Notes: generated by a model from the letters alone, not told the origin. A stretch of DNA of 64,000 nt from Spirosoma sp. KUDC1026 (GCF_013375035.1 NZ_CP056032.1:4090001-4154000), one strand, 5' to 3'; positions 24,087-33,406 are shown, numbered from the stretch's first letter. Made by a program: numbers and translations.

Positions 24087-24965
24087 TTACCAGTTTAGTG
24101 CTTCTGGAGCACGGTTCAATAGACTATTCGTTTTAGGCAGGTTACCCCGTTGCCGCTTTAATTCGTGCCAGACTGTTGGGTGAGCATACGTCTGAATATC
24201 TACGATAATTTGCTGACAAATGCGCTGTTTCTCGGCCTCCAGCGTTTGCGCTTCGTTAATGAAGTCAGGATCCTGAACGACAGTTTCCAACTCGTCGACT
24301 GTTGCCGCATCGCGAGCCTTTACATAACGTTCCAGCCGATCGAGGTAATATTTTGCCGCTGTCTTTCGAGCTTCTACGAGCGTATCGCGGTCGTTAAGAC
24401 CAAGAAGTTTTAGCGTATATTCGGCCCTGCGTTTATCGCGTGGATCAAGTTTTAATCGTGGGTCAAGAATAAAAGTTTTGTTCTGAATGTCCAGCCAGAA
24501 AAACTGTAGCGGATCTTCCGCACGAGGATCAATCATGACACCATCGTCGGTAGCAGGCGCAGTGTCCCGAATTAAATCGACTGACGTATCAGTGCCTGCT
24601 GGAGAAAACACGGCAAACTTATCGAGTTTGTGACCACTATTGCAGGTCTTGCAAGCTAATAGATAGTTCTCCCAGCGAAAGGCCCGCTCCGGAAAGAAGC
24701 TTTTGGGGTAAATATGTTCAACATCGGTGGCTTCGTTATTTTCGCAGTAATTACAAATCTCGACGCCGACGCACATAGCAATCAGCTTTCCTTTGATCTC
24801 ACCGAAAGCCGCTTTTTTTACGTCCGAGCTACTTTTGCTATCCCAGGCAGTTTGGGCGCGTTCTGCTTTCTGATCGAAGTCAGCTCCATCATTTATACGT
24901 GCCTGAACAGAAAGCAGATGAGCCGCAGCCGACTTAGATAATTCTTCAGAATTCAGTCGTATCAT
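24087..24965 (-). CDS. ptuB: HNH endonuclease of a Septu-like defence module (PtuB-like)
   Basis: A 292-aa protein with an HNH/treble-clef nuclease near the N-terminus. Cys71 and Cys74 (ICNYCENN), the catalytic His84 in DVEHIYPKSFF, Asn100 in RWENYLLACKTCNSGHK, and Cys105 and Cys108 are all present. The layout matches the TIGR02646/PtuB type found in Septu systems and in retron systems with a PtuAB effector. The C-terminal 180 residues are helical and unassigned. It overlaps the end of the ATPase gene by 20 bp, so translation is coupled. No reverse transcriptase or ncRNA is nearby, so this is a Septu-type rather than a retron module. Confidence 0.85.
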   Translation of the reverse strand: MIRLNSEELSKSAAAHLLSVQARINDGADFDQKAERAQTAWDSKSSSDVKKAAFGEIKGKLIAMCVGVEICNYCENNEATDVEHIYPKSFFPERAFRWENYLLACKTCNSGHKLDKFAVFSPAGTDTSVDLIRDTAPATDDGVMIDPRAEDPLQFFWLDIQNKTFILDPRLKLDPRDKRRAEYTLKLLGLNDRDTLVEARKTAAKYYLDRLERYVKARDAATVDELETVVQDPDFINEAQTLEAEKQRICQQIIVDIQTYAHPTVWHELKRQRGNLPKTNSLLNRAPEALNW

Positions 24966-26334
24966 CCGTAATCAGAATTTTACGTAATTCCTGCAGTTCT
25001 TTTTTCTGGTCATCCGAGATTTGGCCGTAGGCGTTTAACTGGCTTAAATGAGCTAGTTGTTGCAGTTTGTTTTTCGAGTGTTCGGAGCGCTCGACGTTCT
25101 GCCCGAACACTTCTGTTCCGTAGGCATCCAATACGTTTCCGAAAACGAGTCGATCGCGTTCAACTCCTGTTACCTCGCCAGAGACCTGATCACTACCCGG
25201 TGCTGCCAGTCGCCAGATCGACCCTTTCTCGGCGGCCCGGCATACCAGCGGGCTATGCGTAGTAACGATAAATTGCAGGTTGGGAAAATACTTCGTAAAC
25301 CACTGTCCAATACGTGTTTGCCAGGTGGGGTGCAGATGAGCATCTATTTCATCAATCAGTACAACACCGGGGAGATCTATTGTTTTACCGCCGTTTCGAA
25401 CATTCGCAAAAACCAAGTCCGGGCCATAACTACGAATCAGCTGGCGGATGAGTTCGATTGTCATGCTCAGTACGGAACGATAACCGTCTGACATCTGAAT
25501 AGCATCAACCAGAAAACCGTTACCATCCCGAAACAGCATACCAGCACTCAAGCTAATATCCTCTAATACAGCTCCGTGAGGCAAAAGATCAGCTTGATTA
25601 ATGAACTGCTTCAATTGGTCAAAGGTCTGATCTTGAACTTTACCATTAATGAATAATTCAAGACTACGTATATATAATACTTCCAGGTAAGTCAATGCTT
25701 CTGTTAACGCTACGTCTTCGCCGAAAGCTGATAAATGAGCCCCCAAATGAGGATTACTTATGAACAACGAATCTTTATCTGCGTTGCCACCCGTAAAACG
25801 ACGAAACGGTCCGTACGCTACCGAAAACCAAACACCCAGTTTGGTTTCTATTGATTGAGAAGGATTAGGTGCAGGTGCAGGTGCTACGTCCGTATATACT
25901 GGTGCCATTGTCATAGGACTAGCCTCTATTTGTTTACCGTATACTTTTCTGCCTCTGAAAATTATTTCAAGTAAAGATGCCTGGCTATCGGGTATAAGGA
26001 TATTACCTTCTTCATCACGAACAAGCTTCCCCTCAAACGTAATCCGATTCTGTACTGGCCCAGTTGTTGAATCATAGCGGCTATCGGGCACCACCACTAC
26101 ATCGATGTTTCCAATACGCTGCCCCGTTTGCAACCAATCATTCCAATTTTGCCGAGCGGCATTTACATCTGCTACATCAAGCATCGCCAACGCTGCTGAC
26201 CGGATGATCGTTGATTTACCAGCTCCATTATCCCCAATGAGTACGTGCCAGCCAGCTTCTTTGCCTTCCGGGAAGGCCATTTGAAACCGATCTATTGAGC
26301 GGATATTTTCTATATTTACTTTACGGATGTACAT
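24946..26334 (-). CDS. ptuA: AAA/ABC-type ATPase of a Septu-like defence module (PtuA-like)
   Basis: A 462-aa SMC/OLD-like ATPase. Walker A is GDNGAGKST (34-42), the signature-like motif is MSDGYRS (281-287), Walker B is VVLIDEIDAHLHP (about 323-335) and the H-loop is VTTHSPLV. In Septu, PtuA binds and restrains the PtuB nuclease until phage infection. A short acidic, Gln/Lys-rich C-terminal helix (LQQLAHLSQL...KKELQELRKIL) may contact PtuB. It is upstream of, and overlaps, the HNH gene. A palindrome overlapping its predicted promoter suggests tight control. It is isolated among housekeeping genes rather than within a larger defence island. Confidence 0.85.
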   Translation of the reverse strand: MYIRKVNIENIRSIDRFQMAFPEGKEAGWHVLIGDNGAGKSTIIRSAALAMLDVADVNAARQNWNDWLQTGQRIGNIDVVVVPDSRYDSTTGPVQNRITFEGKLVRDEEGNILIPDSQASLLEIIFRGRKVYGKQIEASPMTMAPVYTDVAPAPAPNPSQSIETKLGVWFSVAYGPFRRFTGGNADKDSLFISNPHLGAHLSAFGEDVALTEALTYLEVLYIRSLELFINGKVQDQTFDQLKQFINQADLLPHGAVLEDISLSAGMLFRDGNGFLVDAIQMSDGYRSVLSMTIELIRQLIRSYGPDLVFANVRNGGKTIDLPGVVLIDEIDAHLHPTWQTRIGQWFTKYFPNLQFIVTTHSPLVCRAAEKGSIWRLAAPGSDQVSGEVTGVERDRLVFGNVLDAYGTEVFGQNVERSEHSKNKLQQLAHLSQLNAYGQISDDQKKELQELRKILITDDTTEF

Positions 26335-26372
26335 CGTGTCTGATCGGGCCGTGTTGTTCGACGTATTACTCA

Positions 26373-26400
26373 GTTTGGTCTAATCGACCAAACAAAAATA
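26373..26400 (-). promoter_or_regulatory. ptuA promoter with overlapping palindromic operator
   Basis: On the minus strand TATTTTTG (26393-26400) matches TAnnTTTG. A perfect 8-bp dyad, GTTTGGTC (26373-26380) and GACCAAAC (26386-26393), overlaps the end of this box and the predicted transcript start, a position suited to repression. No -33 TTG is seen. Confidence 0.5.
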
Positions 26401-26447
26401 TCGAACATTTCTCGACTAATGGGAGGCCACTATTATCTTCCACCAAT

Positions 26448-27155
26448 ATGCGCTCCCACACCCTGCCGTACTACCAACTTTTCTGCCTGCTTAGTGCCCT
26501 TCTGCTGTTGGGCGCTTGCCAATCTGACGGATCTACCCTCCCTGATGATGGCGCCGATTATTTTCCGCTCGAAACGGGGCGGTACGTAATTTATAACGTA
26601 ACCGAGGAGCGTTTCCTGCCGAACAGCTCGCCTGCTCAACAGACGACATACCAACTCAAGGAGGTGACTGGGCCCGTATACACCGACGTAACGGGGCAAC
26701 CGGCGTACCGGCTTCTGCGCTATCGTCGTTCCACGGGTACACAAGTCTGGACGGCCGATTCGATCTGGTCGGTCCGGCGGGTAATGAACGAAATGATACG
26801 TGCCGAAAACGGGCTGGATTTTGTCGCACTGGCGTTTCCGATCAGCAACCGGCTGCGCTGGAACGGCAACCGATATAACCAACTGGCCGAGGATCCTTAC
26901 GAACTACGCAATAGCGGGCAGCCTTACCGCGTTTCGTCTCAACAGTTCGATGCAACCGTTACGGCACTGATGCAGGACGATTCAACCCTGCTCAGCCGCG
27001 GCAAACGGCTGGCGGTTTACGCCCGTCAGGTTGGTTTGATCTACCGGGAGCGTACGCAGTTGACGTATTGTTCCTCGTCGGCCTGCATCGGCAAAGCCCA
27101 GATTGCCTATGGCACCCGACAGATTTACCGCATTCAGCAATATGGCCGGGAGTAG
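26448..27155 (+). CDS. Lipoprotein, co-transcribed with the subtilisin
   Basis: A 235-aa lipoprotein with lipobox LLGAC (Cys24). The mature part begins with a FPLETGRYVIYNVTEERF stretch and is mostly beta, with RSTGTQVWTADSIWSVRR repeats of charged and aromatic residues; this kind of start is common in uncharacterised Bacteroidota lipoproteins. I chose the ATG at 26448; the frame is open 150 bp further upstream but that part runs through the ptuA promoter. Its stop overlaps the subtilisin start by 14 bp, so the two are probably translated together. Confidence 0.75.
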   Translation: MRSHTLPYYQLFCLLSALLLLGACQSDGSTLPDDGADYFPLETGRYVIYNVTEERFLPNSSPAQQTTYQLKEVTGPVYTDVTGQPAYRLLRYRRSTGTQVWTADSIWSVRRVMNEMIRAENGLDFVALAFPISNRLRWNGNRYNQLAEDPYELRNSGQPYRVSSQQFDATVTALMQDDSTLLSRGKRLAVYARQVGLIYRERTQLTYCSSSACIGKAQIAYGTRQIYRIQQYGRE

Positions 27156-28788
27156 AACCCGCTGGCTCTGGCTACTCCTGGTCACGCTGCTTTGCTACGG
27201 GCATCGTAGTACTGGCCAGTCCACTCAGAAATACCTAGTGCTGCTACGTGATAAAGCGAACTCCCCCTACTCGGTAGACCGGCCGGAGCAGTTTCTGTCG
27301 CAGCGGTCTGTCCTACGACGGCAGAAGCAGAACATTATGGTGAAGGAGCGCGATTTACCCGTTAATCCAGCCTATGTCACCCAGCTTCGGCAGGCAGGCG
27401 CTACGGTCTGGTACAGCTCCCGCTGGTTGAACGCCGTACTGCTCGAAGCAACCACGCCGGTCATCACCCGGATACAGTCGCTGCCCTTCGTGCAGGGGCT
27501 GGAGCTTGGCCAGGCATTGGCCAGTGCCCGCGTGGACATTCCAATACGGAACGAAGCCTTAGCTATAACTTCCGTCGTTTCGCAACCGCTCGATACGTCG
27601 CTGGCGTACGGAGTCTCTCAAACTCAGCTTGCTCAGCTTGGCGCCGACGTAATGCACCAACGGGGCTATCACGGCGAAGGTATGCTGATCGGTGTACTGG
27701 ATGCGGGCTTCCGGAACGCGAATACCGTAAGGTATTTGAAACCGCTCTTTGACGAAAAACGAGTGGTAGCGACGTATGACTTTGTTACGCGCGATACCAG
27801 CGTTTACGAAGATGATGCCCACGGTGTAGAAGTTTTATCAACGATGGCAGCCACTGCCGACGGCACCTTGTATGGCACAGCCTACAAAGCCAGCTATGTG
27901 CTGCTGCGTACCGAAGATGCCGCCACCGAAAAACCAATTGAAGAAGCCAACTGGCTTATCGGTGCCGAATACGCTGACAGCGCCGGAGTTGACATTATTA
28001 ATTCGTCGCTGGGTTATTTCAGCTTTGATCCCCCCTACCCGAGTCATATCTATACCGACCTGACGGGCACCAAAACCCTCATCAGCCGGGCAGCCCAGTG
28101 GGCAGCCGAAGCGGGGATTGTTGTTGTCAATTCAGCCGGGAACGAAGGAAACAACGCCTGGCGGTACATCATTGCTCCCGCCGATGCTCCGGACGTACTG
28201 GCTATCGGTGGCGTTACGTCCGCTGGCACACAGGCGTCATTCAGCTCAATCGGTCCGTCGGCCGACGGTCGTGTTAAACCGGACCTGGCCGCGCTTGGCT
28301 CCAGTGTCGTCGTTGGCTTGCCCGATGGCCGGATTTCCTACGGAAGTGGCACTTCGTTCGCGTCGCCTTTGGTGGCCGGGCTGGTCGCTGGCTTCTGGCA
28401 GGCCCACCCCCGACTAACGGCGGTTCAGGTACGCGAGGCACTTCGCCGGTCGGGAAGTCAGTACGCTACTCCGGATAATCGGCTGGGCTACGGGATTCCC
28501 AATTTTGAGCGGGCAAGTGTGTTGAGCGACGCCCTGACGCCCCTGGTGCTGTACCCGAATCCTTTCAGTAATGCCATTCCATTGTCGGTACAGTGGGACA
28601 AACTGGGCAATACAACTCTCGACGCAATGCTGACCGATCTGACAGGCCGGGTGCTTTGGCGAAATCAATATCCGGTAAACGGCATAGCAACGTTCGTTCT
28701 ACCCAACCTTAATCTGGCAGCGGGTGTTTATCTGATGCAATTAATCGCCGGTGATCAGCGCCGGACGGTGAAAGTTGTGAAGCAGTAA
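27142..28788 (+). CDS. S8 family subtilisin-like peptidase with T9SS sorting domain
   Basis: A 548-aa secreted serine peptidase. A signal peptide (about 8-20, LWLLLVTLLC) and an inhibitor-like propeptide (YLVLLRDKANSPYS...) are followed by the S8 domain with catalytic Asp187 (GVLDAGF), His227 (DDAHGVEV) and Ser405 (GTSFASPLVAG). The last 80 residues (VLYPNPFSNAI...VYLMQLIAGDQRRTVKVVKQ) form a type A T9SS C-terminal signal, so the enzyme is exported across the outer membrane. I chose the ATG at 27142, which overlaps the lipoprotein stop by 14 bp. Confidence 0.93.
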   Translation: MAGSRTRWLWLLLVTLLCYGHRSTGQSTQKYLVLLRDKANSPYSVDRPEQFLSQRSVLRRQKQNIMVKERDLPVNPAYVTQLRQAGATVWYSSRWLNAVLLEATTPVITRIQSLPFVQGLELGQALASARVDIPIRNEALAITSVVSQPLDTSLAYGVSQTQLAQLGADVMHQRGYHGEGMLIGVLDAGFRNANTVRYLKPLFDEKRVVATYDFVTRDTSVYEDDAHGVEVLSTMAATADGTLYGTAYKASYVLLRTEDAATEKPIEEANWLIGAEYADSAGVDIINSSLGYFSFDPPYPSHIYTDLTGTKTLISRAAQWAAEAGIVVVNSAGNEGNNAWRYIIAPADAPDVLAIGGVTSAGTQASFSSIGPSADGRVKPDLAALGSSVVVGLPDGRISYGSGTSFASPLVAGLVAGFWQAHPRLTAVQVREALRRSGSQYATPDNRLGYGIPNFERASVLSDALTPLVLYPNPFSNAIPLSVQWDKLGNTTLDAMLTDLTGRVLWRNQYPVNGIATFVLPNLNLAAGVYLMQLIAGDQRRTVKVVKQ

Positions 28789-28809
28789 ACCTTAAACGCA
28801 TCTACAACT

Positions 28810-29313
28810 ATGGCAACCATCCGGGTCATTCAGGACGATATTACCAAACAGACCGTCGACGCCATTGTGAACGCGGCTAATACCAGTCTGCTTGGCGGTG
28901 GTGGGGTCGACGGTGCCATTCACCGGGCGGCTGGCCCTGAACTGGTCATGGAATGCCGGAAACTGCACGGCTGCAAGACCGGCGATGCCAAGATCACGCA
29001 AGGGTACCGACTTCCCGCCAAACACGTTATTCACACAGTGGGCCCCGTCTGGCGAAACGGGCTACACGACGAACCGGCCCTGCTGGCCAGTTGCTACCGG
29101 CGCTCGCTGGAACTGGCTATTGAAAATAACCTCACCAGCATCGCCTTTCCAAACATCAGCACCGGCGTTTACGGCTACCCGAAAGACAAAGCCGCCGAGG
29201 TTGCCATAACGGCCGTACGGCAGTTTTTAGACGGACAGGTCACCTCCGTTCAGGCGATTCTATTCGTCTGTTTCGACGCCGAGAATTACCAGTTGTACAC
29301 TGACCGTTTATAA
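28810..29313 (+). CDS. Macro domain protein, O-acetyl-ADP-ribose deacetylase type
   Basis: A 167-aa single macro domain (YmdB-like) that removes acetyl from O-acetyl-ADP-ribose or ADP-ribose from proteins. The binding loops are visible: [24 protein letters not shown] near residue 21 and [15 protein letters not shown] near residue 113. The length is typical. It starts 21 bp after the subtilisin stop and may be read from the same transcript, though a functional link is not obvious. Confidence 0.92.
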   Translation: MATIRVIQDDITKQTVDAIVNAANTSLLGGGGVDGAIHRAAGPELVMECRKLHGCKTGDAKITQGYRLPAKHVIHTVGPVWRNGLHDEPALLASCYRRSLELAIENNLTSIAFPNISTGVYGYPKDKAAEVAITAVRQFLDGQVTSVQAILFVCFDAENYQLYTDRL

Positions 29314-29344
29314 AAAAACCGGACCTGTTCACACAGGTCCGGTT
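29314..29344. terminator. Terminator shared by convergent genes
   Basis: A 12-bp perfect stem (29317-29328 with 29333-29344) with a 4-nt loop. The A run before it (29312-29318) is a T run on the minus strand, so it best fits the 29382-29795 gene and can also stop the macro-domain transcript. Confidence 0.8.
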
Positions 29345-29381
29345 CGTTATACGTTACTGATTCTTTCGGGACGTAGCGGTC

Positions 29382-29795
29382 TTAGTCTTCGTTACCGATA
29401 ACACTCCCGTTGTTCTCTTTCTCTTTGCGCTGCCGCTTCACGAAGGTTTCGTTCGGCGTTTCGCGGGGTTGGTTTATCCGCTGAATCTTGTAGTTCCGAT
29501 CCGCAACGTCAGTCGAAGGTGTATGGTCAACCGTGATCCCGCCTACTGGCTGTTGATTCGGCACTTGCTTTTTGTAATCAGCCAGCCGAGTATCGGTCGC
29601 TTTTGGTTGCTGAACCGCTACTTCGGTTTTACGTTCCCAGCGCTGAGCTGTAGCGGCTTTGTTGCCGTGCTTGTAATTATGCGTTGAGTACGTTGGATCG
29701 TTGCGCAGCTTCTTCTCGTCTTGTGCCAGAGCTTGTTCTGCTATTGCCAGCAGACTAAGCCCCGCAAAAAATTTTATTGCAGTTTTCATAGCCAT
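29382..29795 (-). CDS. Small secreted basic protein, unknown function
   Basis: A 137-aa protein with a signal peptide (AIKFFAGLSLLAIAEQALA). The mature part is polar and rich in Lys, Asn, Gln and Thr, with no hydrophobic core, and is probably disordered. I do not recognise the family. I chose the ATG at 29795 (MAMKTAIKFF); one at 29789 is equally possible, and the frame extends to a TTG at 29819. Confidence 0.65.
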   Translation of the reverse strand: MAMKTAIKFFAGLSLLAIAEQALAQDEKKLRNDPTYSTHNYKHGNKAATAQRWERKTEVAVQQPKATDTRLADYKKQVPNQQPVGGITVDHTPSTDVADRNYKIQRINQPRETPNETFVKRQRKEKENNGSVIGNED

Positions 29796-29871
29796 TTCTG
29801 TGGTTTTGTTGTGTGGCAAATATCGAATTACCTTTATTAAAAAACCATTAAAATAGCGATTAAGTTTTGTA

Positions 29872-30423
29872 CTATCGAGACATTTTCTTTATCATTCTGA
29901 CTATCGATTCTTCTTGCGTATATTCGTTTACTTTCTTCAACGAAACCCACTGAATATCCTGCGTTTCTTCGTTTTGAACAAACGCTTTTTTTGGGTCTGC
30001 TTCGACCATAAATCGAATGTCGTAGTGTCGGTGTTCAGGTACCTCTTTCCGCGCCGGGATGGTGTGTACGTCGACGTCAAAAATGGGAGCTTGTTCACCG
30101 GTTGAACGTACCAGTTTCAGGTCAGTCAGACCAGTTTCTTCTTCTGCTTCTTTCAGGGCTACCCGCGCTACGTCCGGATCGCCATCAGCATGGCCACCGG
30201 GCTGAAACCAGCGGTCCAGTTTACGGTGGTGAATTAAAACGATCTGCTGCCGGTCGGGGCTCACCACCCAGGCCGAACCTGTTACGTGCCCCGTGAGCAG
30301 AATTCGGTCAAAACAATCGGGGTGCTGCTCGACAAAGGCGATAGTTGTCTCGGTCATTTCCTGTTCGTTGGTATCGATGGGTTGGTGTTGGCGGAGTAAG
30401 GTTAGTAATGCCTGACGATGCAT
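29872..30423 (-). CDS. NUDIX hydrolase
   Basis: A 183-aa nucleoside-diphosphate-linked hydrolase. A variant Nudix box is at 77-99 (GHADGDPDVARVALKEAEEE then TGL), with Lys in place of the usual Arg and Pro where the first Glu normally stands, while the metal-binding EEE is kept. The N-terminal 40 residues form a helical cap with MTETTIAFVEQHPDCF. The substrate is unknown. It lies downstream of the TPR gene (53-bp gap) on the same strand. Confidence 0.88.
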   Translation of the reverse strand: MHRQALLTLLRQHQPIDTNEQEMTETTIAFVEQHPDCFDRILLTGHVTGSAWVVSPDRQQIVLIHHRKLDRWFQPGGHADGDPDVARVALKEAEEETGLTDLKLVRSTGEQAPIFDVDVHTIPARKEVPEHRHYDIRFMVEADPKKAFVQNEETQDIQWVSLKKVNEYTQEESIVRMIKKMSR

Positions 30424-30476
30424 AAAATGAAATTGTATAAACGAAACGGATTGGCTGTATTTAATTAAACAGCCGG

Positions 30477-32174
30477 TTAAAAGACCGACGAGGTCGGTAT
30501 CTGCTCAGCCTTCGAAAAGGCGGTCATATAACTCGCTTTAATCCGGCTAAGCTCGGTCTGTTTATCCTGCAGGCGAAGGGCTTTGTGAAGGCCCACCAAC
30601 GACCAGCCATTACCCGGATGATGAACCAGATCCTCACGGTAAACCGCTTCGGCTTCACGCACCTTGTTCATGGTTAGCAAATGAGCCCCCAAAAACTGCC
30701 GGGCTGGCAAGGGCCAGTCATTAGGTTCGGTATAGATCAATTGATCTTCCAACTGAATCGCCTTGTTAAGGCTGGCGATCGCCTGATCAGGCTGTTTTTC
30801 GGCGAAAAGCAGGGACGCTTCCAGAATGTGATCGGCAATCTGAGCAACCGGAAGCGGGGCATTAAAGGGAATACGTCGCTTTTTGAGAATCGGGCTGTTC
30901 AAATACTTCCCAAGCAATTGATGCTGCTGTCGGGCTTCGGCTAGTTTCCCAGTCCTGACAAAGGCCATCCCCCGGGAGAAATGATCAAGCAGGGCAGCAT
31001 AGTCCCAGTCTTCGGTGGGTTTCGGCGAGGCTAAGATCTCCTCCCATTTCCCTAGTCTGACCAGCGTCAGCGAAGGCAGCATGTATAGGTATTGATCGTA
31101 GGCATTCTCAGCAACCGGGGAAACCGACTGACGGCAACGTAGCGCGTCGCGTAGTCCAGTTTGGTACATACCCCCGCTCAGGGCACAGTACGTCTGCACG
31201 GCAAAATAATGGGGCGAATGTTTCACCAGACCTAGGTGTGCCGCCAGCGAATCGTAATGCAGTAGATTGTCGTCGGCCAGGTCATTGACAATCACTCCCT
31301 GGTCGAAAAGACCATTCCGCTGGTATTCATGGCTGGCCATGTGCACCATGTGAGCCACGCCCGGCAGCAGCGTTTTGAGTTTATCGGCGTTGGCCAGTGC
31401 CACTTCGGGATGCCGGGATGCTTCGGTAAGATGGATGTGATAATGCAGCGCAGCCGGATGATTGGGGTAGTGTTTTAAGACGTCCTCGCAAAGGGCTACG
31501 ACTTCTGGAGTCCAGGCCTTTGGCTCGCCCGCTGGCGTCCAGAAATCCCAGGCGTGAATCAGCATGATCGCGTCCACGTAAAGCATTTTACTATCGGGAT
31601 CATCAAAATCGGACAGCAGCTGCCGGGTAGCCGATGCATAGGCCTGGTTGAGCTGCTTGCGGTCAGCATCCGTTGGGTCGGCGGAGTAGCGGGTGTTCAT
31701 CACCTGAATCAGCCGTTTTTCTTTAGCGCTGGCGTTCGGCATGAACTCATTCATTCGGGACAGCACGGTCGGCATATCGCCGGGCACCTTGTACGTATGG
31801 GCCGCATTATAATACGGACCTCCCGCCAGGGCCTGCCCCCAATAGGCCATGGGGCAGGCTGGATCCATCCGGGCGGCCTCCTTGAACGACGCCATCGCTT
31901 CCTTCATGTGGTAGCTGTAGTACATGGCCAGGCCCTGGTTGAAATAGAACTGAGCGCTGTCCTGCGTTGTCGTAATCTTGTAGGTATAGTCACCCCAACC
32001 GGGCAGGGCCACCATGAATTTGCCGCTTTCCATCCGATTGACAGGTCCCCCCGCTCCGGGGCCGCAAAGGGGAATTACCTCCTCTGTATCCCGAACCGGG
32101 CTACGCGCCGAATTGAGCAGCAGGCATGTTGCTACCGCTATTGACGTTGCGGGAAACCATCTCTGACGTTTCAT
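30477..32174 (-). CDS. Tetratricopeptide repeat protein, secreted or anchored
   Basis: A 565-aa protein with a weak N-terminal signal (AIAVATCLLLNSA-like stretch in the first 22 residues). Helical TPR-like repeats follow, starting YFNQGLAMYYSYHMKEAMASFKEA near residue 75. Two His-rich segments, ALHYHIHLTEAS and VAHMVHMASHEYQRNGLF, sit in the middle and could bind a metal; that is inference. A C-terminal TPR block has LVGLHKALRLQ. Its role is not known. Confidence 0.8.
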   Translation of the reverse strand: MKRQRWFPATSIAVATCLLLNSARSPVRDTEEVIPLCGPGAGGPVNRMESGKFMVALPGWGDYTYKITTTQDSAQFYFNQGLAMYYSYHMKEAMASFKEAARMDPACPMAYWGQALAGGPYYNAAHTYKVPGDMPTVLSRMNEFMPNASAKEKRLIQVMNTRYSADPTDADRKQLNQAYASATRQLLSDFDDPDSKMLYVDAIMLIHAWDFWTPAGEPKAWTPEVVALCEDVLKHYPNHPAALHYHIHLTEASRHPEVALANADKLKTLLPGVAHMVHMASHEYQRNGLFDQGVIVNDLADDNLLHYDSLAAHLGLVKHSPHYFAVQTYCALSGGMYQTGLRDALRCRQSVSPVAENAYDQYLYMLPSLTLVRLGKWEEILASPKPTEDWDYAALLDHFSRGMAFVRTGKLAEARQQHQLLGKYLNSPILKKRRIPFNAPLPVAQIADHILEASLLFAEKQPDQAIASLNKAIQLEDQLIYTEPNDWPLPARQFLGAHLLTMNKVREAEAVYREDLVHHPGNGWSLVGLHKALRLQDKQTELSRIKASYMTAFSKAEQIPTSSVF

Positions 32175-32486
32175 ATTAATCCAGGTTTGTCTCTTTAAAT
32201 TCTGCTCCAGTTGTCAAGATACGCAGCCGCTACAGAAAAGTGGTACGTTTTTTAACCAGGCAGCACCCGGCAGCGCCAAACGATGCTACGGAAGCCGGAT
32301 GGATCAGATACCAGACCGGATGGATACGTAGCGCGGCTCACTGGAGAATAGCCTGAATAGTCGGCAAAGCTCATTGAAACCCCTTTCCCGAAGCCGGGCG
32401 CTGCCTAATAAAAAGTTATCCTATTAAACGCTCAGAGTCTGGCCGAAAAAGAGCAACTTCGCACCGATTCTATAACTTAATCAACA
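32175..32486. other. 312-bp divergent intergenic region
   Basis: Between the divergent TPR and DUF2911 genes. I see no coding sequence or clear promoter consensus. The only structure noted is a direct repeat of CCGGATGGAT at about 32290 and 32313. Confidence 0.5.
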
Positions 32487-33380
32487 ATGCGTAAACTCGT
32501 ACTTAGTGGCGTTACGCTGTGCCTGGCGGCCCAGCTGTCAACGGCCCAGATCAAACTTCCGTCTCCCAGCCCCGGCGCTACCATCATGCAGACGGTAGGT
32601 ACCACCGACCTGACGGTTAAATACTCGCGGCCCAGCCTGAAAGGCCGTACGCCCTTCACTGGCGATTTCGTACCCGTCGGAAAAGTATGGCGGACGGGCG
32701 CCAACCAGGCAACGGCGTTCACAACATCGACCGACCTGATGGTAAACGGCAAGACGCTGCCCGCCGGAACCTACGCCATCATGTCGATTCCAAACCAGGA
32801 CGCCTTTACGCTGATCTTCAACAAGAATCTGAGCGTGACGGAACAGACATACAAACAGGATGAGGACGTGCTGCGGGTGGACCTGACGCCTTCGATGGGC
32901 ACGGAGAAAACGGAGAGCTTTACCATTGATTTCAGCGACGTAACGGACAGTACGGCTAATATGAACTTCAAATGGAATGAAGCCAAAGCCACGGCAAAGT
33001 TGGGGGTTGACGTCAACAAGAACTCGGCCGCGAACGTCGATAAAGCCGTTGCCGACAAGCCCGAAGATGCCGCTGTTCTGCAGGCTGCCGCTAACTACAA
33101 CCTGTCGAAAGGTCGTAATCTGGATCAGGCCCTGACCTGGATTGATAAGTCGATCGCCCAGAAAGAAACGTATCGGAACCTGTTCGTAAAATCGCAGATT
33201 CTGGGCAAACAGGGCAAATACGCCGAAGCGTTACCCATTGCGCAGAAAGCCCTGACGGTGGGTCAAGCGGCCAACGATGCGTCGTTCTCATTCTTCAAGG
33301 ACGGCATCGAAAAGAGCATCGCTGAGTACACCAGCAAAATGCCAGCGCCCGCCGGAAAGAAAGGCAAGAAAAAAGCGTAA
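32487..33380 (+). CDS. DUF2911 family secreted protein with C-terminal TPR-like segment
   Basis: A 297-aa protein with a signal peptide (LVLSGVTLCLAAQLSTAQ). The DUF2911 domain (about 22-180) has the characteristic VKYSRPSLKGRTPFTGDFVP and VGKVWRTGANQATAF. A shorter helical region (190-285) with repeats ending NLDQALTWIDKS and KYAEALPIAQKA looks TPR-like. The C-terminus is Lys-rich (GKKGKKKA). The function is unknown. A strong terminator follows. Confidence 0.88.
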   Translation: MRKLVLSGVTLCLAAQLSTAQIKLPSPSPGATIMQTVGTTDLTVKYSRPSLKGRTPFTGDFVPVGKVWRTGANQATAFTTSTDLMVNGKTLPAGTYAIMSIPNQDAFTLIFNKNLSVTEQTYKQDEDVLRVDLTPSMGTEKTESFTIDFSDVTDSTANMNFKWNEAKATAKLGVDVNKNSAANVDKAVADKPEDAAVLQAAANYNLSKGRNLDQALTWIDKSIAQKETYRNLFVKSQILGKQGKYAEALPIAQKALTVGQAANDASFSFFKDGIEKSIAEYTSKMPAPAGKKGKKKA

Positions 33381-33406
33381 CTAAGACGTAAGAGCAAAGA
33401 CTCAAG

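Noticed and set aside
24087-26447. Retron with PtuAB effector
   Set aside because: No reverse transcriptase gene or msr/msd-like hairpin on either side.
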